From Stomoxys calcitrans (Eukaryota > Arthropoda > Insecta > Diptera > Muscidae), in NCBI RefSeq assembly GCF_963082655.1, contig NC_081552.1:124286458-124350457 (forward strand): a stretch of DNA of 64,000 bases. Direction: 5' to 3'. Below the pieces are notes generated by a model, which was given only the letters and a program-made list of their open reading frames with translations, was not told where the DNA came from and ran no database searches. Position 1 is the first letter of the stretch. Every line of letters starts with the position of its first letter. The position numbers were made by a program, and so were the translations under genes. Shown here piece by piece: positions 33,771 through 45,569 of the stretch.

Positions 33771-34799
33771 CAACGTAGCGTGATTCATACACATGAATGT
33801 TTTGTTGAGTGTGAGTACAAATTCGTGGACTTAAAGTAAACCCAAATTCATAACTAGTTTCCAAGATAATGCGAAAAATATTGAGTGTCGAATGAAGCAA
33901 AATACGATGCTGTTTGTTCTAAAAGTTGTTCAACTTTAGCCGCATAAATTATAAACAAGTGGTAGGATGAGTTGATAACACATCTGACTAGCAATAGCGA
34001 CAATCCATGTTCAAAATCCGCTGGCGGCAAAAGGTACAGGTAGGACCAATACAGAAAATGGTAAAAATAAGAGTTTAATAAAAATGCAACAAAATTAAAT
34101 ATATAATTGTTAAAAAAATGTATTAAAAAACCAAAAAGAATGAGTGATTTTTTATTTGTTTTTGTAATTTAAGATATTTTAAACATGAAGAAAATAAAGC
34201 CTATTTCAGCTGTATTTTAGAAGGCATTGTAAACTCACTCTTTCAATATGTGCTAATTGTAGAAGCGAAAGGTGATGCCCTGTTCACCAATAACACCTCG
34301 TGTATATTTAAAAGCGATCGCGTATGTCCCTGGAATGCCTCCTGAATTCTTTGCAGGCATTTTAAATAGCCTGCTGCGCACTTCTTTCCGCCGTTGGGTT
34401 ATGCCTCCATCACTCACACTAAATCTCACCCAGATGGATTTATAAATACATATAAATAATCCCGGGTTTTGAATTCATTTAAATGTTTGCCCGATTTCAT
34501 TTGTACAAAATAATTCAAATGCAAACTAACCAATTAGAGTAAATTTTTAGCAGAATCCATGATTCTGCCCACCCGAACGTAATCCCTTTTTTACGTGTGA
34601 TTTTTTCTTGAATGATAATCAGTCAGTAGAAACATGACCGATTGCGGATGATATACACGGAAAGTGCACAATTCAAAACTTTGCTTTAATTATGACGCTT
34701 TTAAAATGACGCCAAACTGAATAAAATTAGAATGCTTATATAAAAACATTGTAAACGAATTAGTGGGGACATTTACACAGCAATTTATTTAGCGAATAT
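33771..34799. other. unassigned AT-rich stretch
   Basis: No ORF of note. A tRNA-like trace (GTTGATAACACATCTGACTAGCAATAG...GTTCAAAATCCGCTGGCGGC) at 33970-34040 may be a decayed SINE. A less AT-rich piece at 34250-34440 has no recognised content. Confidence 0.4.
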
Positions 34800-34925
34800 A
34801 TTATTTAGTTGTTGTTGTAGTAGCAGTGTGTGGTACACTGAGGCGGCAGCCCTTGCCGATGAAGGAATTCATCGGGTCAATCCGGTACATACAACCGGCT
34901 GCCATGGGATTGATATGATTGATAT
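34800..34925 (+). repeat. short conserved fly repeat (TGTGTGGTACACTGAGGCGGCAGCC)
   Basis: GTTGTTGTTGTAGTAGCAG, CACTGAGGCGGCAGCCCTTGCCGATGAAGGA, ATCGGGTCAATCCGGTACATACAACCGGCTGCCATGGG. GC-rich in AT-rich surroundings. I recall similar sequences as dispersed repeats in flies but cannot assign a class. Confidence 0.4.
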
Positions 34926-35029
34926 TATTTAGTAATTATTATGCGATAAAGGAAAAATCCATTTCAAAGTAAGTAGTGATCTGTAATATAGCAAAAGTTT
35001 TACAAAAATAATTCGTTTCACATAAAAGA

Positions 35030-35495
35030 AAATTTTGACCAATTATAAGTAGAAGTATGTTGGTAATTCAAACTCTTCCGGAATATATTTGGAATCATTT
35101 CGATGTAATGATACACTGTTATATTTAAAGCATTCCACGTTGCTCTAATGATTTTTGTAATCGGACGTACCTAAGGCGAAACTTAAAAAGTAATAGACAC
35201 CCTCTCTCTCTCTCTCTAGTAGGAAAGGCACATGAGAATAATTATTGGCGGGTTTCGAAAAATCGTTTGCGGCTATCTAAACACCTTTGTCATTAAAATG
35301 TTTTCGGTTTTAAAGCAAAAGAAAGGTACTTTTACCGTAGGCGAAGTTGCAAAAGGGTTTAAAATTAGTTACATTCAATAATACTACATTTATGGCTTAC
35401 GTTTGATGTGTTGAAGCGAAACGTTACATAGTTACAATGAAGGAAAGGCTTCGTAATAAAAGTATTAGGTTTCTCCTAAAAATGTCTCATTGAAA
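35030..35495 (+). repeat. family F repeat, nearly complete
   Basis: CCAATTATAAGTAGAAGTATGTTGGTAATTCAAACTCTTCC, a CTCTCTCTCTCTCT microsatellite at 35202-35217, GAGAATAATTATTGGCGGGTTTCG, TACTTTTACCGTAGGCGAAGTTGC and AATAAAAGTATTAGGTTTCTCCTAAAAATGTCTC. The Jockey remnant starts just after it. Confidence 0.55.
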
Positions 35496-35519
35496 ACTTC
35501 ACAGGTGTCGTCCACGAAG

Positions 35520-36520
35520 CTGGATGTTTGTCGACTCTAATCTATAATTCAGCAAATGAAGAAAATGTATGTAATTTTTCAGCTGAAATTAAATTTTTTG
35601 TCAAGCGTAAAAGAAAATTTAGAAGAATATGGAAGACCACCAGAAGCCAAGCCGACCGAATAAATTTCAATCGTGCCTCAAAGGAATTAACAAAGCTTCT
35701 TCACGAGTTGATAAAAATGGAGATAAACGATTTCGTGACGATTTCTGTTCACAAAAGACTGACCATAATCTGTGGAATGCAACAGGATATTTACCACTCA
35801 ATTAATCTTTTGCCTATATTTTCTAAAATACATGATTTTATTGAGACAAATGGTGTTATTCCCGAGTATCAGTTTGGATTTCGCCATGGACATGAAACCC
35901 CAGAACAATGCCATCGAGTCATAAATGTCAATAGATTTGCTCTTGAGAAAAAGCAGTATTGCTCAGCTTTATTCTCAGATGTCAAACAAATTTTCGATAG
36001 GGTTTGGCACAAATGTATTCTTTGTAAGAAAAAAAGGCTTCTACCCGCAAATTTCTATTTGATACTGCGTTCTTAACGAAGTATCAAGAATATGCGATGT
36101 TCAGGCCGTAGTTTCTCAAGGCAGTGTTTTGGCACCAGTATTGTACACGATATATTCTTCTGCTATGCCTATAGAGAATACATTGACATATGCAACTTAT
36201 ACGGACGACACTGCCTTGTTAACATCGCACGTATGCCCTAATACACGAGGCGATTGCCCACCAATATCGTTGAATGGAGAAGTAATTCCCAAACATGATA
36301 GTATGAAATAAGTGGGCCTTCACTTTGACAAACGCCTTACTTGGAAGGACCACATAAAAGCAAAGTGACAACAGCTGAAAATTAAAACTGGAAAGATGTT
36401 TGGGTTACTAGTTAAATCTGAGTTATCTTCGGAAAATATAATTTTCCATACAAAGCAATTTTGAAATCAGTCTGGACTAAATAGTCTAATTTAAATAAAC
36501 ATAAATAAATAAAAGAAGAA
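35520..36520 (+). mobile_element. Jockey-clade LINE remnant
   Basis: Plus-strand RT remnant. It shows FSKIHDFIETNGVIPEYQFGFRHGHETPEQCHRV, then FSDVKQIFDRVWH (first catalytic Asp), SQGSVLAPVLYTIY (GTPQGS-like box), a YTDDTALL box in place of YADD, and a decayed VGLHFDKRLTWKDHI and KMFGLLV tail. These are Jockey/BS/F-type motifs. The region between the N-terminal part and FSKIHDF is shortened, and there is a frameshift near 36075. It ends in an A-rich AATAAACATAAATAAATAAA stretch, consistent with a LINE tail. Some open blocks remain but the copy is dead. Confidence 0.75.
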
Positions 36521-36536
36521 ACAAAAATGCCTCAAA

Positions 36537-36860
36537 GGTTTTATTTTTTTGCGTGCATCCAATTGGCTGAAACCATTATATATAGTATTATATAATAGAA
36601 ATGGAGACAACTTATGATTGAAGACAGAAAACGGATGGTTTTACGTTTAATTGGTTCGCATGAAAAGGATATTTTGAGCACTTGCAAGAAAATAATTCGT
36701 TGGACATAAAGGAAATTTCTGTCAAGTAAACTTATTTCTGAAAAACTTTGGACTTTGTTAACGATCAAAGAAAATGTTTTTTGGGATAAATTCTAGCAAG
36801 AATTTGTGACAAATATAAAGTTTCTTACCATACCTTTCATCCTTGATATACAGAATATGT
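36537..36860 (+). repeat. family K fragment
   Basis: Begins GTTTTATTTTTTTGCGTGCATCC, has CTGAAAAACTTTGGACTTTGTTAACGATC and TTTTGGGATAAATTCTAGCAAGAATTTGTGACAAATATAAAG. The first words resemble family F termini, so K may be a part of the F element or a relative. Confidence 0.4.
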
Positions 36861-36878
36861 TATTCGCAGGTTCAACTA

Positions 36879-37523
36879 TTTTTATACCCTCCACCATAGG
36901 ATGGGGGGTATACTACTTTCGTCATTCTGTTTGTAACTATTCGAAATATTCGTCTGAGACCCCATAAAGTATATATATTCTTGATCGTCGTGAAATTTTG
37001 TGTCGATCTAGCCATGTCCGTCCGTCTGTCTGTCGAAAGCACGCTAACTTCCGAAGGAGTAAAGCTAGCCGCTTGAAATTTTGATCAAATACTTCTTATT
37101 AGCGTAGGTCGATTGGTATTGTAAATGGGTCATATCGGTCCATGTTTTGATATAGCTGCCATATAAACCGATCTTGGGTCTTGACTTCTTGAGCCTCTAA
37201 AGTGCGCAATTTTTATCCGATTGAATCGGTCTATAGCCCGATACAGCTCCCATATAAATCGATCTCTCTATTTTACTTCTTGAGCCCCCAAAGGGCGCAA
37301 TTCTTATTCGAATTGGCTGGCATTTTACACAGGTCTCCAACATATAATTTAATTGTGGTCCAAACCGGACCATATCTTGATATCGCTCTAATAGCAGAGC
37401 AAATCTTTTCTTATATCCTTTTTTTGCTAAGAAGAGATGCCGGGAAAAGAACTCGACAAATGCGATACATGGTGGAGGGTATATAAGATTCGGCCCGGCC
37501 GAACTTAGCACGCTTTTACTTGT
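36879..37523 (+). repeat. short family A repeat with core deleted
   Basis: Both ends are intact, but only one hybrid core unit is left. At about 37218 the sequence passes from the first unit (TTTATCCGATT) straight into the last (GAATCGGTCTATAGCCC). Likely unequal exchange between units. Confidence 0.85.
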
Positions 37524-37529
37524 TTTTTC

Positions 37530-37700
37530 TTTACTTCTAAATTAATTTAACGTCAAGCATTTACAATGAACTGTACATATTCTATGTAATGTTGGGGCAT
37601 AATTCAAACTCAAATGTTAACGAATTATAAGCAGATCACAGTTGGTAATTCTCACTCTTTTAGACAATATTTGGATTTATTTCGACGTTATAATACACAA
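37530..37700 (+). repeat. family F 5' part, cut by family A
   Basis: AATTCAAACTCAAATGTTAACGAATTATAAGCAGATCACAGTTGGTAATTC and GGATTTATTTCGACGTTATAATACACAATT, then the family A head. Confidence 0.5.
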
Positions 37701-38420
37701 TTTTATTATATCCTTCACCATAGGATGGGGGAATACTAATTTCGTCATTCTGTTTTTAACTCCTCGAAATATTCGTCTAAGACCCCATAAAGTATATAAA
37801 TTCTTGATCGTCATGACATTTTAAGTCGATATAGCCATGTCTGTCCGCCCTTCCGTCTGCCGAAAGTACGCTAACTTTCGAAGGAGTAAAGCTAGCCTCT
37901 TGAAATTTTGCACAAATAATTCTTAATAATATAGGTCGGTTGGGATTGTAAATGGGCTATATCGGTCTATGTTTTGATACAGCTGCATATAAACCGATCT
38001 TGGATCTTGCTTTCTTGAGTGTCTAGAGGGCTCAATTTCTATCTGATTCGGCTGAAATTTTCCACGACGTGTAATATTATGACTTCCAACTACTGTGCTA
38101 AGTATGGTCTAAATCGGTCTATAACCTGATATAGCTGCCATATAAACGGATCTTGAATCTTGACTTCTTGAGCCACTAGGGGGCGCAATTTTTATCCGAT
38201 TTGGCTGAAGTTTCGCATGACATGATTTGTTATGACTTCTAATAACTGTGCCAAAAATGGTTCAAATCGATCCATAACCTGATGTAGCTGCCATATAAAC
38301 CAATCTGGGATCTTGACATCTTGGGCCTCCAGAGGGCGTAATTATTATCCGATTTGGCTGAAATTTTGTACAACGGCTTCTCCCATGACCTTCAACATAC
38401 GTGTCAAATATGGTCCGTTT
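37701..38420 (+). repeat. family A repeat, 3'-truncated
   Basis: Head TATATCCTTCACCATAGGATGGGGG, CCATGTCTGTCCGCCCTTCCGTCTGCCG, then four core units ending at CATACGTGTCAAATATGGTC. It is inserted in a family F piece ending at GTTATAATACACAATT. Confidence 0.75.
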
Positions 38421-38699
38421 GGTTTACAATTAACAAAGTTAGAATAATGATAGTTAGAAGTTAGTTAAATCTAAGTCCATACGAACATAGATTTTGAACC
38501 TTAAACATATGGGAGCCATCATATAATTTAAGCAAAAATAATGCAACCTCTTTCCTTTATTGAAATAGTTGTTTGTAAACTATTCCATTCATTAAGTGCA
38601 TAGTGTGGCCACACAATTAGTTACTTTGACTCCTTTTAATGTTTACTTCAAAGTTTAAATAAATGCGTTGTCAATGTTGTTTTTGACCGTTGTCAACAT

Positions 38700-39545
38700 A
38701 TTAAACCGCAAACGTCATTGTCCACAGCCGCATCGTATGCTACTGACTGACCTAAATGCCAAAGAACACCAAGTAGGGCCACACTCATCACACCACTACA
38801 CACTCGCAACCTAATAGTGACCTCTTTTAGCATACTGTTATTCTCGCACATACCAGTCACCTCTCGCACGGATGCTTAAGTAAAAAGCAACAACAAATTG
38901 CTGAGTTTTTGATTCTACTTCTTTTATTTAGCATTAATTCCTCATTTTCGTGGATTTTATTTTCGAAAAATTAATTTTCATATATATTCCGAACATCTCT
39001 GGAATATATCTTTCGATTCATGCAAATTTCCTTAAAATCCATTCAACGGTTTAGCCGTACTATGTACCACAAATTCGCCTTTATAAAACCCTTGGCCGTT
39101 AAATAATATACATTCATATCTTTGGAAAAATATCTTTCGATTGATACCAATTTCATTACAATCCATTCAGCTGTTTGACTATAATATGTACCACCAACTT
39201 GCCTTTATAAAACCCACCTACTGCATATGACCTGTAGTTATAAAATTGTTAGCTTTGTTGTGCAGCCTCGCAAAACATATACAAACAGCAACAGCAAAAA
39301 TGCAAATACCTCGCAGGCCAAAGCCGAGCTTTAAGGAATTGGCTGACCTACATGCCAAACAGGGCCACGTACATCACACCCTCACCTAAATAGTGATACT
39401 TTTTCTCTCGCTCCACTTGTTTATATAACTCTCATCACTAATACTATGGCTTTGCATTCACACCCATAACGAATGCTTTAGAAAAAAACCAACAACAATT
39501 GGCTGTGTTTATACTTCTTCTTTTATTGTAAACGATATCAAAGTG
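38700..39545 (+). repeat. tandem duplication of a non-coding segment
   Basis: 38740-38940 and 39345-39535 share CTGACCTA-ATGCCAAA, AGGGCCACAC/GTACATCACACC, ACCTAA-TAGTGA, CGAATGCTT/CGGATGCTT and CAACAACAA-TTG-CTG-GTTT with TTCTTTTATT. In between are two runs of ATCTTTCGATT-ATACCAATTTC and ATCCATTCA-CTGTTT. No gene seen; origin unknown. Confidence 0.5.
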
Positions 39546-39559
39546 TAATAGTATCAAAA

Positions 39560-40077
39560 TTATAAGAGCTTCAGCCTGATCCGTAAAGATAGTAACATTT
39601 TGAAAGTTTTAGTGTTAAAATATGCAAATTAAAAAAACTCTATTTGGCCGATTTATACTATTAAGGTGTAATTGTACTACAAATTTGATAACTTTAGCTC
39701 TATCCGTAAATAGAGTACAATTTTTTACTTTTGAGTACCAAAATGATCGAGTATCAAAAATATCTTCTAGTCGCTTGATACATAATGCTTAGATGTAACT
39801 GTAATCCAAATTTCAGAGTTGTAATTTAATCCAACAAGAAGGTACCATTTTCGTTTTAGTACCATTTTTTTTAAAAAAAAAAAAAAAAACTTTTAGTCAC
39901 ACGGTACATACTGCCACGATGTACCTGTATCCTAAATTTTAGAGTTGTAGCTCAGTCTGCAAAGAAAGAACCAAGTAGTTCCAATTATAGCACTTAAGAA
40001 CGTTTTCTTCCACTCCTACTGCGATTTGTATTTGGTACAACTTATCGTATTTTTGTCAAGACTACCATCAATTTTAT
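39560..40077 (+). repeat. family G repeat
   Basis: Four or five irregular units with AGAGTACAATTTTTTACTTTTGAGTACC, CTGTAATCCAAATTTCAGAGTTGTA and AAAGAAAGAACCAAGTAGTTCC; an A-rich run at about 39874-39888. Runs into family C. Confidence 0.5.
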
Positions 40078-42135
40078 ATAAAAATCAATTTGTGTTTGTT
40101 TGTTTGTTTTTTTGTATGTTTGTGTGTTCCTTATAGACTCAGAAACGGCTGAACCGATTTTCTTGAAATTTTCACAGATGCTGCATAATGTCCCCGTGGT
40201 GAAAATACGATACTACATTTTTTGATATCTGAAGGGGGAGCGGACTCTCCCCCTTACCCTAATTTTCAGAAACGCCAGATTTCGGAGATGGGTGGTGCGA
40301 TTTAAGCGAAATTTTGTGTGCTCTCATATAGTACCCAAAAAATCAAAATTTGGTATCCAAATTTCGGATGGGGTACCTAGGGGGGCTGCCCGACCCTAAA
40401 ACCTACCAAACATATATTTAGACCAATCATGACATCATGACAATATGGGACTCAAATGAAAGGTATTAATGATATCCAATTGTCGAACAAAGTGCTAGGG
40501 GGACCACCCCAACCCCCAAAACACCCCTAAATCGGACATATTTACCGACCATGGCAATATGGGTCTCAAATAAAAGGTATTTGCAAGTAGAATACGAATC
40601 TGATATCCAAATGTGGGACCACGTTTCTGGGGGTCCACCCCTTTCGCAAAACACCCCCCAAACAGGACTTATTTAATGACCATGGGAATATTTGGCTTAA
40701 ATAGAAGATATTTGAATGTAGAATACGAATCTGATATCCAAATACGGGGCCAAGTGTTTTGGGGCCGCCTATCACCAAAAACATCCCCCAAAGGGGACAA
40801 ATTTACGACCATAGCAATATGGGGCTCAAATGAAAGGTCTTTGGGGGTAAAGCACGAATTTGATATCAATATTCGGGAAAAGGTGCCACTCCACAACACC
40901 ACCCAAATAGTTAGTATTTTCTGACTATTGCAATATGAGGCTCAAATAAGAGGGTTTTTAAAGTGGAATACGAATCCGATATATTTTTTCATGGCCAACT
41001 CACTGAGTGGCCGCCCATCCCACAAAACACCCCCCAAGCCGGTCATGTTTGCCGACTATTGAAATATCAAATTAAAGGTATGTGGGAGTAGACCACGTAT
41101 CTGATATCAACATTAGGGGCCGACTGTCTAGCTGACGTCCCACCACCATAACAACCCCCAAATAGGACATATTTGCTCACCAAGACAATTTGGGTCTTAA
41201 AGAGAGTGGAACTAAATATTCATAGTTTTTAGGGCCAATACCCCAAACCGGACATATTTGCTGACTTTTGCAATAAGGAGTTTGAATGGGATTAGAAAAC
41301 GAATTTGATATCCAATTTTGAGGGCAATTGCAATATGGGGTTCAAATAAATGATATAAAGATATATGAGAATAGAGCACGTTGCTGATATTTTTTCAGGG
41401 CTAGGTGTTTGGGGACCACCCACTCCCCAAAACACCTCTAAATAGGGCATATTTACCGACCATGTCAATGTGGAGCTTAAATGAAAGGTATTGGGCAGTA
41501 GAGTAAGAATTGATATGATGATTTTCGGGACCAATTTTCTGGGGGTCTACCACTTTCCCAAAATACCCCACAAACAGCAATTTTTTAGTGACCATCGCAA
41601 TATGGGGCTCAAATAAAGGTATTTGGGAGTAGAATACGAATTTGATATCCAAATGTAGGACCCAAAACACCCCCAAAGGGAAAAAATTTTTCGACCATTC
41701 CAATATGTGGCTCAAATGAAATGTATATGAGATTAGAAAACAAATTTGATAACCTATTTTGGGGCCATGTGTTTGGGGAACACCTCATCCTGTTAACTCC
41801 TCTTAAGCCAATGACAATATGGGGTTTAAATAAATGGTATTTGAGAGAAGAGCACGATGCTGATATTTTTTCAGCGCCAAGTATCTGGGGGACCACCTCT
41901 CCCCCGAAGACACCACTTAATTAGACATCAGGAGAATATCGGGCTGAAATGAATAGAGTACACCTTACATCCAAACTTAAATTCGTAGACCAATAAAAAT
42001 CATGTGGGATTCAGATAAAGGCACTTATAATGTTAAACTGTTAGTCAAGTTTGCATGGTATTTCACTAAAAGATCTTTAATTGTCGAAAATAAATATTCC
42101 AAGGAAACTTTTGTTCCATATAAAGTAAAAGAAGG
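40078..42135 (+). repeat. family C repeat, long
   Basis: Head ATAAAAATCAATTTGTGTTTGTTTGTTTG-TTTGTGTGTTCCTTATAGACTCAGAAACGGCTGAACCG, about 14 units, tail TCTTTAATTGTCGAAAATAAATATTCCAAGG, then GCGCAGCGGAGCGGGCC at 42136-42152. Confidence 0.75.
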
Positions 42136-42179
42136 CGCAGCGGAGCGGGCCTTCTAATAGTCACGCAATTCAAGTTGCC

Positions 42180-42470
42180 TAGCTCAATTTACAAAGAAAG
42201 TACCAAATAGTACCAATTGTGATACTAAATATACCATTTCTCCCACTTCCGGAACGATTTTCACCAAGCCTCGTTTTTTCGGGACGCTCATTTTCATGGC
42301 TTTTCTTTACGGAAAATTAATGTTCATGTATATTCGTCACTTCTCTGAAAACACTATACTCCCATTGATGCCAATTTCATAAAAATCCATTCAGCCCATT
42401 TTGACCATTATATGTACCTTGGCCGTTCAAAAATGTATATTACCAGTACCTTAAAGTTATGCGCCGCTCA
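42180..42470 (+). repeat. family G end piece
   Basis: CTCAATTTACAAAGAAAGTACCAAATAGTACCAATT, CCCACTTCCGGAACGATTTTCACCAAGCCTCG and TTTTTTCGGGACGCTC match 24117-24240. The following ATTCAGCCCATTTTGACCATTATATGTACC resembles 39040-39200. Confidence 0.5.
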
Positions 42471-42599
42471 TAAGAGGCAATGCTAAAAAAATTACGGAAC
42501 TGAAAAAACAATATTTCAAGGCGTTTGCCTCAAAATATTGCATGTGCTCACTCGTCATTCCTTGACCGCATTTTTTTATTGGCCGAAAGGAATACATTT

Positions 42600-43860
42600 A
42601 TTATGCCTCAACCACCGTGTTCATCAGTCATAACGTCACAAATTATTGTATAAGAACTTGGTGATTCAAACTCTTCCAGAGTTTATTTGGATTTATTTCG
42701 ATGTTATAATACACAGCTAAATTAAAAACATTCCATTTTGTCACAACGCCATTATGGTTTTGAATAGCGATCTGTATTCGTTATGCTATATAGGGCATTA
42801 ACACGCTCTCTCCATCTCTACCGTTGGCCAAATCCCTGACCTGATTCCGCGATATATGGGTTGATTCCAACTGTCTTTTGGTACAGCGGATCCATGTCTT
42901 TTTCGGGCTTCCCCTCCTTCGATGTCCTTGGGGTTCCAGTCTAGCAGATTGCTAGCAATATCAATGCGCCGTCGGCGTAGGATATGACCCAACCAAGTCT
43001 ATTTTTTCTTCCGGATTTCTACATCGATAGGGAAAGTGTTTGTTTTTATTTGCAATTTCTCATTTGAAATACGATTTAGACAGAAAATTCGAAGTAGCTG
43101 TCGTAGGCAGCGATTTATACAAATTTGGATTTTGCGGGTAATCGCTTGTGTCAAGCTCCATGTTGTACAGCCACATTATAAAAGAGATTTCCCACTACTG
43201 TTGAACATTCTGACTTTTGTATCATGTGAGTTGTCACTGTATTTCCAAACTTTGTTGAGTCTTAGAATGTCGCTTCTAGCCTTATTGATACGAATGTCTG
43301 CTTCCGATCCTCCGTGGTTTGTTATTTTGCTGCCAAGATAGGAGGAGTTGTCAACGTCTTCAATGACATGGTTATTTATAGTGGGCGGTGTCAAATTCGT
43401 TATTCCTTTCCTCATCAATTTCGCCTTTGATATGATTATCAGGGCTACTTTGGCAGCATTTTCATTCAATCGTTCAAATTTCGCCTTAATGTGCTCAAAG
43501 CCATGCGCAAAGAGGCATATGTCATCCGCGTAGTCGATGTCTCCATGGAAGTCGTTTATGCCCCAGCATATGCCATAGGGTGCCTCAGCATTAGCTGCTT
43601 CTAATACGGAAGCGTCAGAAACGAAATGTGCAATAGAATGTGTATTTTTGTCCTACACTAATTTTTTCGCTCAAATACTCACCCTTTAGTCGGAGAAACA
43701 CATGAGAATAATAATTGGTCTACTACACAAATAATCGTTTGCAGCTATCGGAACATTTTTGCCACTAAAGAGTTTTTGGACGTAGTCGAACCTGCTTAAG
43801 GGTTTACAGTAAAGAAAGTTAGTTACGATGAATAATACAATAATTCCAAGTATAATTTTG
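42600..43860 (+). repeat. family F repeat split by a LINE remnant
   Basis: Left part to 42784 (GGTGATTCAAACTCTTCCAGAG, ATTTCGATGTTATAATACACAG, ACAACGCCATTATGG, GCGATCTGTATTCG) and right part from 43641 (CTCAAATACTCACCCTTTAGTCGG, GAGAATAATAATTGG, AATCGTTTGCAGCTATCGG, GTAAAGAAAGTTAGTTACG). The LINE at 42785-43640 sits between. Confidence 0.55.
42785..43640 (-). mobile_element. second RTE-like LINE family, RT C-terminal remnant
   Basis: On the minus strand, DYADDICLFAHG (catalytic box, about 43515-43540), a thumb region with LMRKGITNL, SSYLGSKITNHGGSEADIRINKA and KVRMFNSS, and a C-terminal WLGHILRRRRIDIASNLLDWNP segment (about 42950-42995). This arrangement matches the ends of many insect endonuclease/reverse-transcriptase LINEs. 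It differs from the RTE-like family at 48029-51462. It splits a family F repeat whose pieces flank it (42600-42784 and 43641-43860). Confidence 0.7.
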
Positions 43861-43960
43861 CTTACTCTAGGTTTCAGGAGTATTACTTGATGTTATAAAA
43901 CTGTTATATCTTCACATATTACAATAATATCTTTTAACTCTTTTATTGTTATATTTTCAG

Positions 43961-44087
43961 AAGAACATACTACGTGAAAGCTCTCAAATGTTTACAGGCA
44001 ACTTTGTTTGTGACATAAATGATAGTACATATAAAGCTGACGAAGAAGCTTCCATATTACAGAGAACACAACAACAAAATGTTTCTG
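43961..44087 (+). CDS. zfh2: zfh2 internal exon (first coding exon visible)
   Basis: Short exon of 127 nt (42 codons plus one base). It follows a T-rich tract ending in a TTTTCAG acceptor at 43954-43960 and ends before a GTGTGT donor at 44088. The frame is open throughout and contains a QQQ run near the end. It joins in frame to the next exon across a 68-bp intron, which is typical of small fly introns. The product has no domain of its own here. An ATG lies at codon 10, so this could be an alternative first coding exon, but the strong acceptor argues for an internal exon starting in phase 0. The identity is inferred only from the in-frame join to the zinc-finger exons downstream. Confidence 0.6.
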
Positions 44088-44155
44088 GTGTGTAGCAAAG
44101 TTTCCTAGTTAAGATTTAGTTTCATTTTCATTATTTTCCTAATTTTATTTTATAG

Positions 44156-45569
44156 TTGGCATCGACAATGATTCTCCACTGCTCTTAGATCGAAAGCTGA
44201 CTTCATCACTCTTGAAGCCCTTCCAGTCGATGTCATATGGGTACACATCTCCCAAATTCCACATACAACAGCAAAATAATCCAAAAGTTCACACATTTAA
44301 AATTTTAAATGCTACCGATGCCAGTATTAACTTTCGACAAGAAGAGACGACTACCCAAATAAAGACTCCTATATTAATGTGTTTTATTTGTAAACTATCA
44401 TTCGGAATTACTAAATTATTTGTACTGCACGCAAATAAGGAACACGGTATAGACTTGCAAGAATTTGAGAGATCCTTGTTATTACGAAGGGAATACGCAA
44501 GTGCAATTATTCAAAGAAATATGGATGAAAATCCGCAGATCTCATTTTTGGAACCAGATTGCGCCGAATCAAAACACTTCCTCACCGAAACAGGAAAGAA
44601 AGCAGATCCCCAGCTTGCGAGTTGCACAATGCAACGTGAAAATATTGATTGTAATGATATGTCCTCAGATCCTAACAATTCACAAACAGCTCCAAAGGGT
44701 AATGTTTCGTTGCAATCTGTATCTACCTCGTGTTCTGCTGTCCCATTGCCATCTACCTCTCAATCAAACGAAACTAAACCCACAGGGTATATTGATAACA
44801 ATGAAGTATCGCCAATTAATTTTGTCAGATCAATATACTCGGAGGATAAATCACGGACGCTTATGCCACAAAATCCATTGTTAACACCTACACAAACTCC
44901 TATGCCAATAGACATGTCACCAACAACGACTTCATCAATTCATCCTAAAAGTGAAGAGAAACTTATGGAGTTTTCCTCGGACAAGAATTGCAATGAGAGT
45001 GAGGAAGATAACTCTTTGCTGCAACTCGAAAAAAGTGATATTTCATGGGAGCAAAAAGAAAAATCTGCATCTGCTGCTGTTCCAAACTCTTCGGTTCAAC
45101 TAAGCTCTTTGCACGCATCTTGGTTTGTTCTTAGCGCTGAACAAAATTCAGGCAATGTAAAGATGATTAGTGATTTTCTGCAACAACAACTATCGGAACT
45201 ACAACAACAAAATCACTTCACATTCCCCACGTGTATTGAACGATTATCTTCTCTTAGAAAGGGTTGCCCGCTTCACACTGATCGCAAAGGAATCGATTGC
45301 AAGTCATGCGAATTAGCGGAGCTCAATATTAATATGAAGGAGCAAAAGAAGAATTCAACACGTAAACCCAATGTCCCATCTGCTATAACACCGACAAGAA
45401 GTGCTGCCAATAACCAGCTTCCACTTGTTCCAAAAAATATGGTTCCTCACAGCAATATGCGCCAATGCACCATTACATCGGCAGCACCACCATCAGTAAC
45501 AACCAGTTTTACTATAGGAGCATGTTCCGATCACATCAATGGTCGCCCCTTAGACGTAGAATGCATTCG
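44156..45569 (+). CDS. zfh2: zfh2 large exon with one C2H2 finger and a disordered region
   Basis: A 1,414-nt exon between a TTTTATAG acceptor (44155) and a GTAAGT donor (45570). Its 471 codons are open. Near the start is one C2H2 finger of spacing CX2CX12HX4H (about 44380-44450, core CFIC...HANKEH). The rest is low complexity, rich in Ser, Thr, Pro, Asn and Gln, with a QQQ-rich helix-like stretch near 45180-45215 and a Cys/His cluster near 45265-45315 (CPLH...CKSC) that may bind metal. This pattern of isolated fingers separated by long disordered linkers is typical of the giant ZFHX proteins. The last codon is split (phase 2) and completed by the next exon. The gene call rests mainly on the following two exons; this exon is fast-evolving. 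Confidence 0.8.

Noticed and set aside
33970..34040. tRNA-like word pair near GTTCAAAATCC
   Set aside because: No cloverleaf could be drawn; at best a decayed SINE head.
44465..44884. Alternative plus-strand frame of 139 codons inside the large zfh2 exon
   Set aside because: It overlaps the main frame, which joins the neighbouring exons in phase; it is basic, low complexity and without domain.
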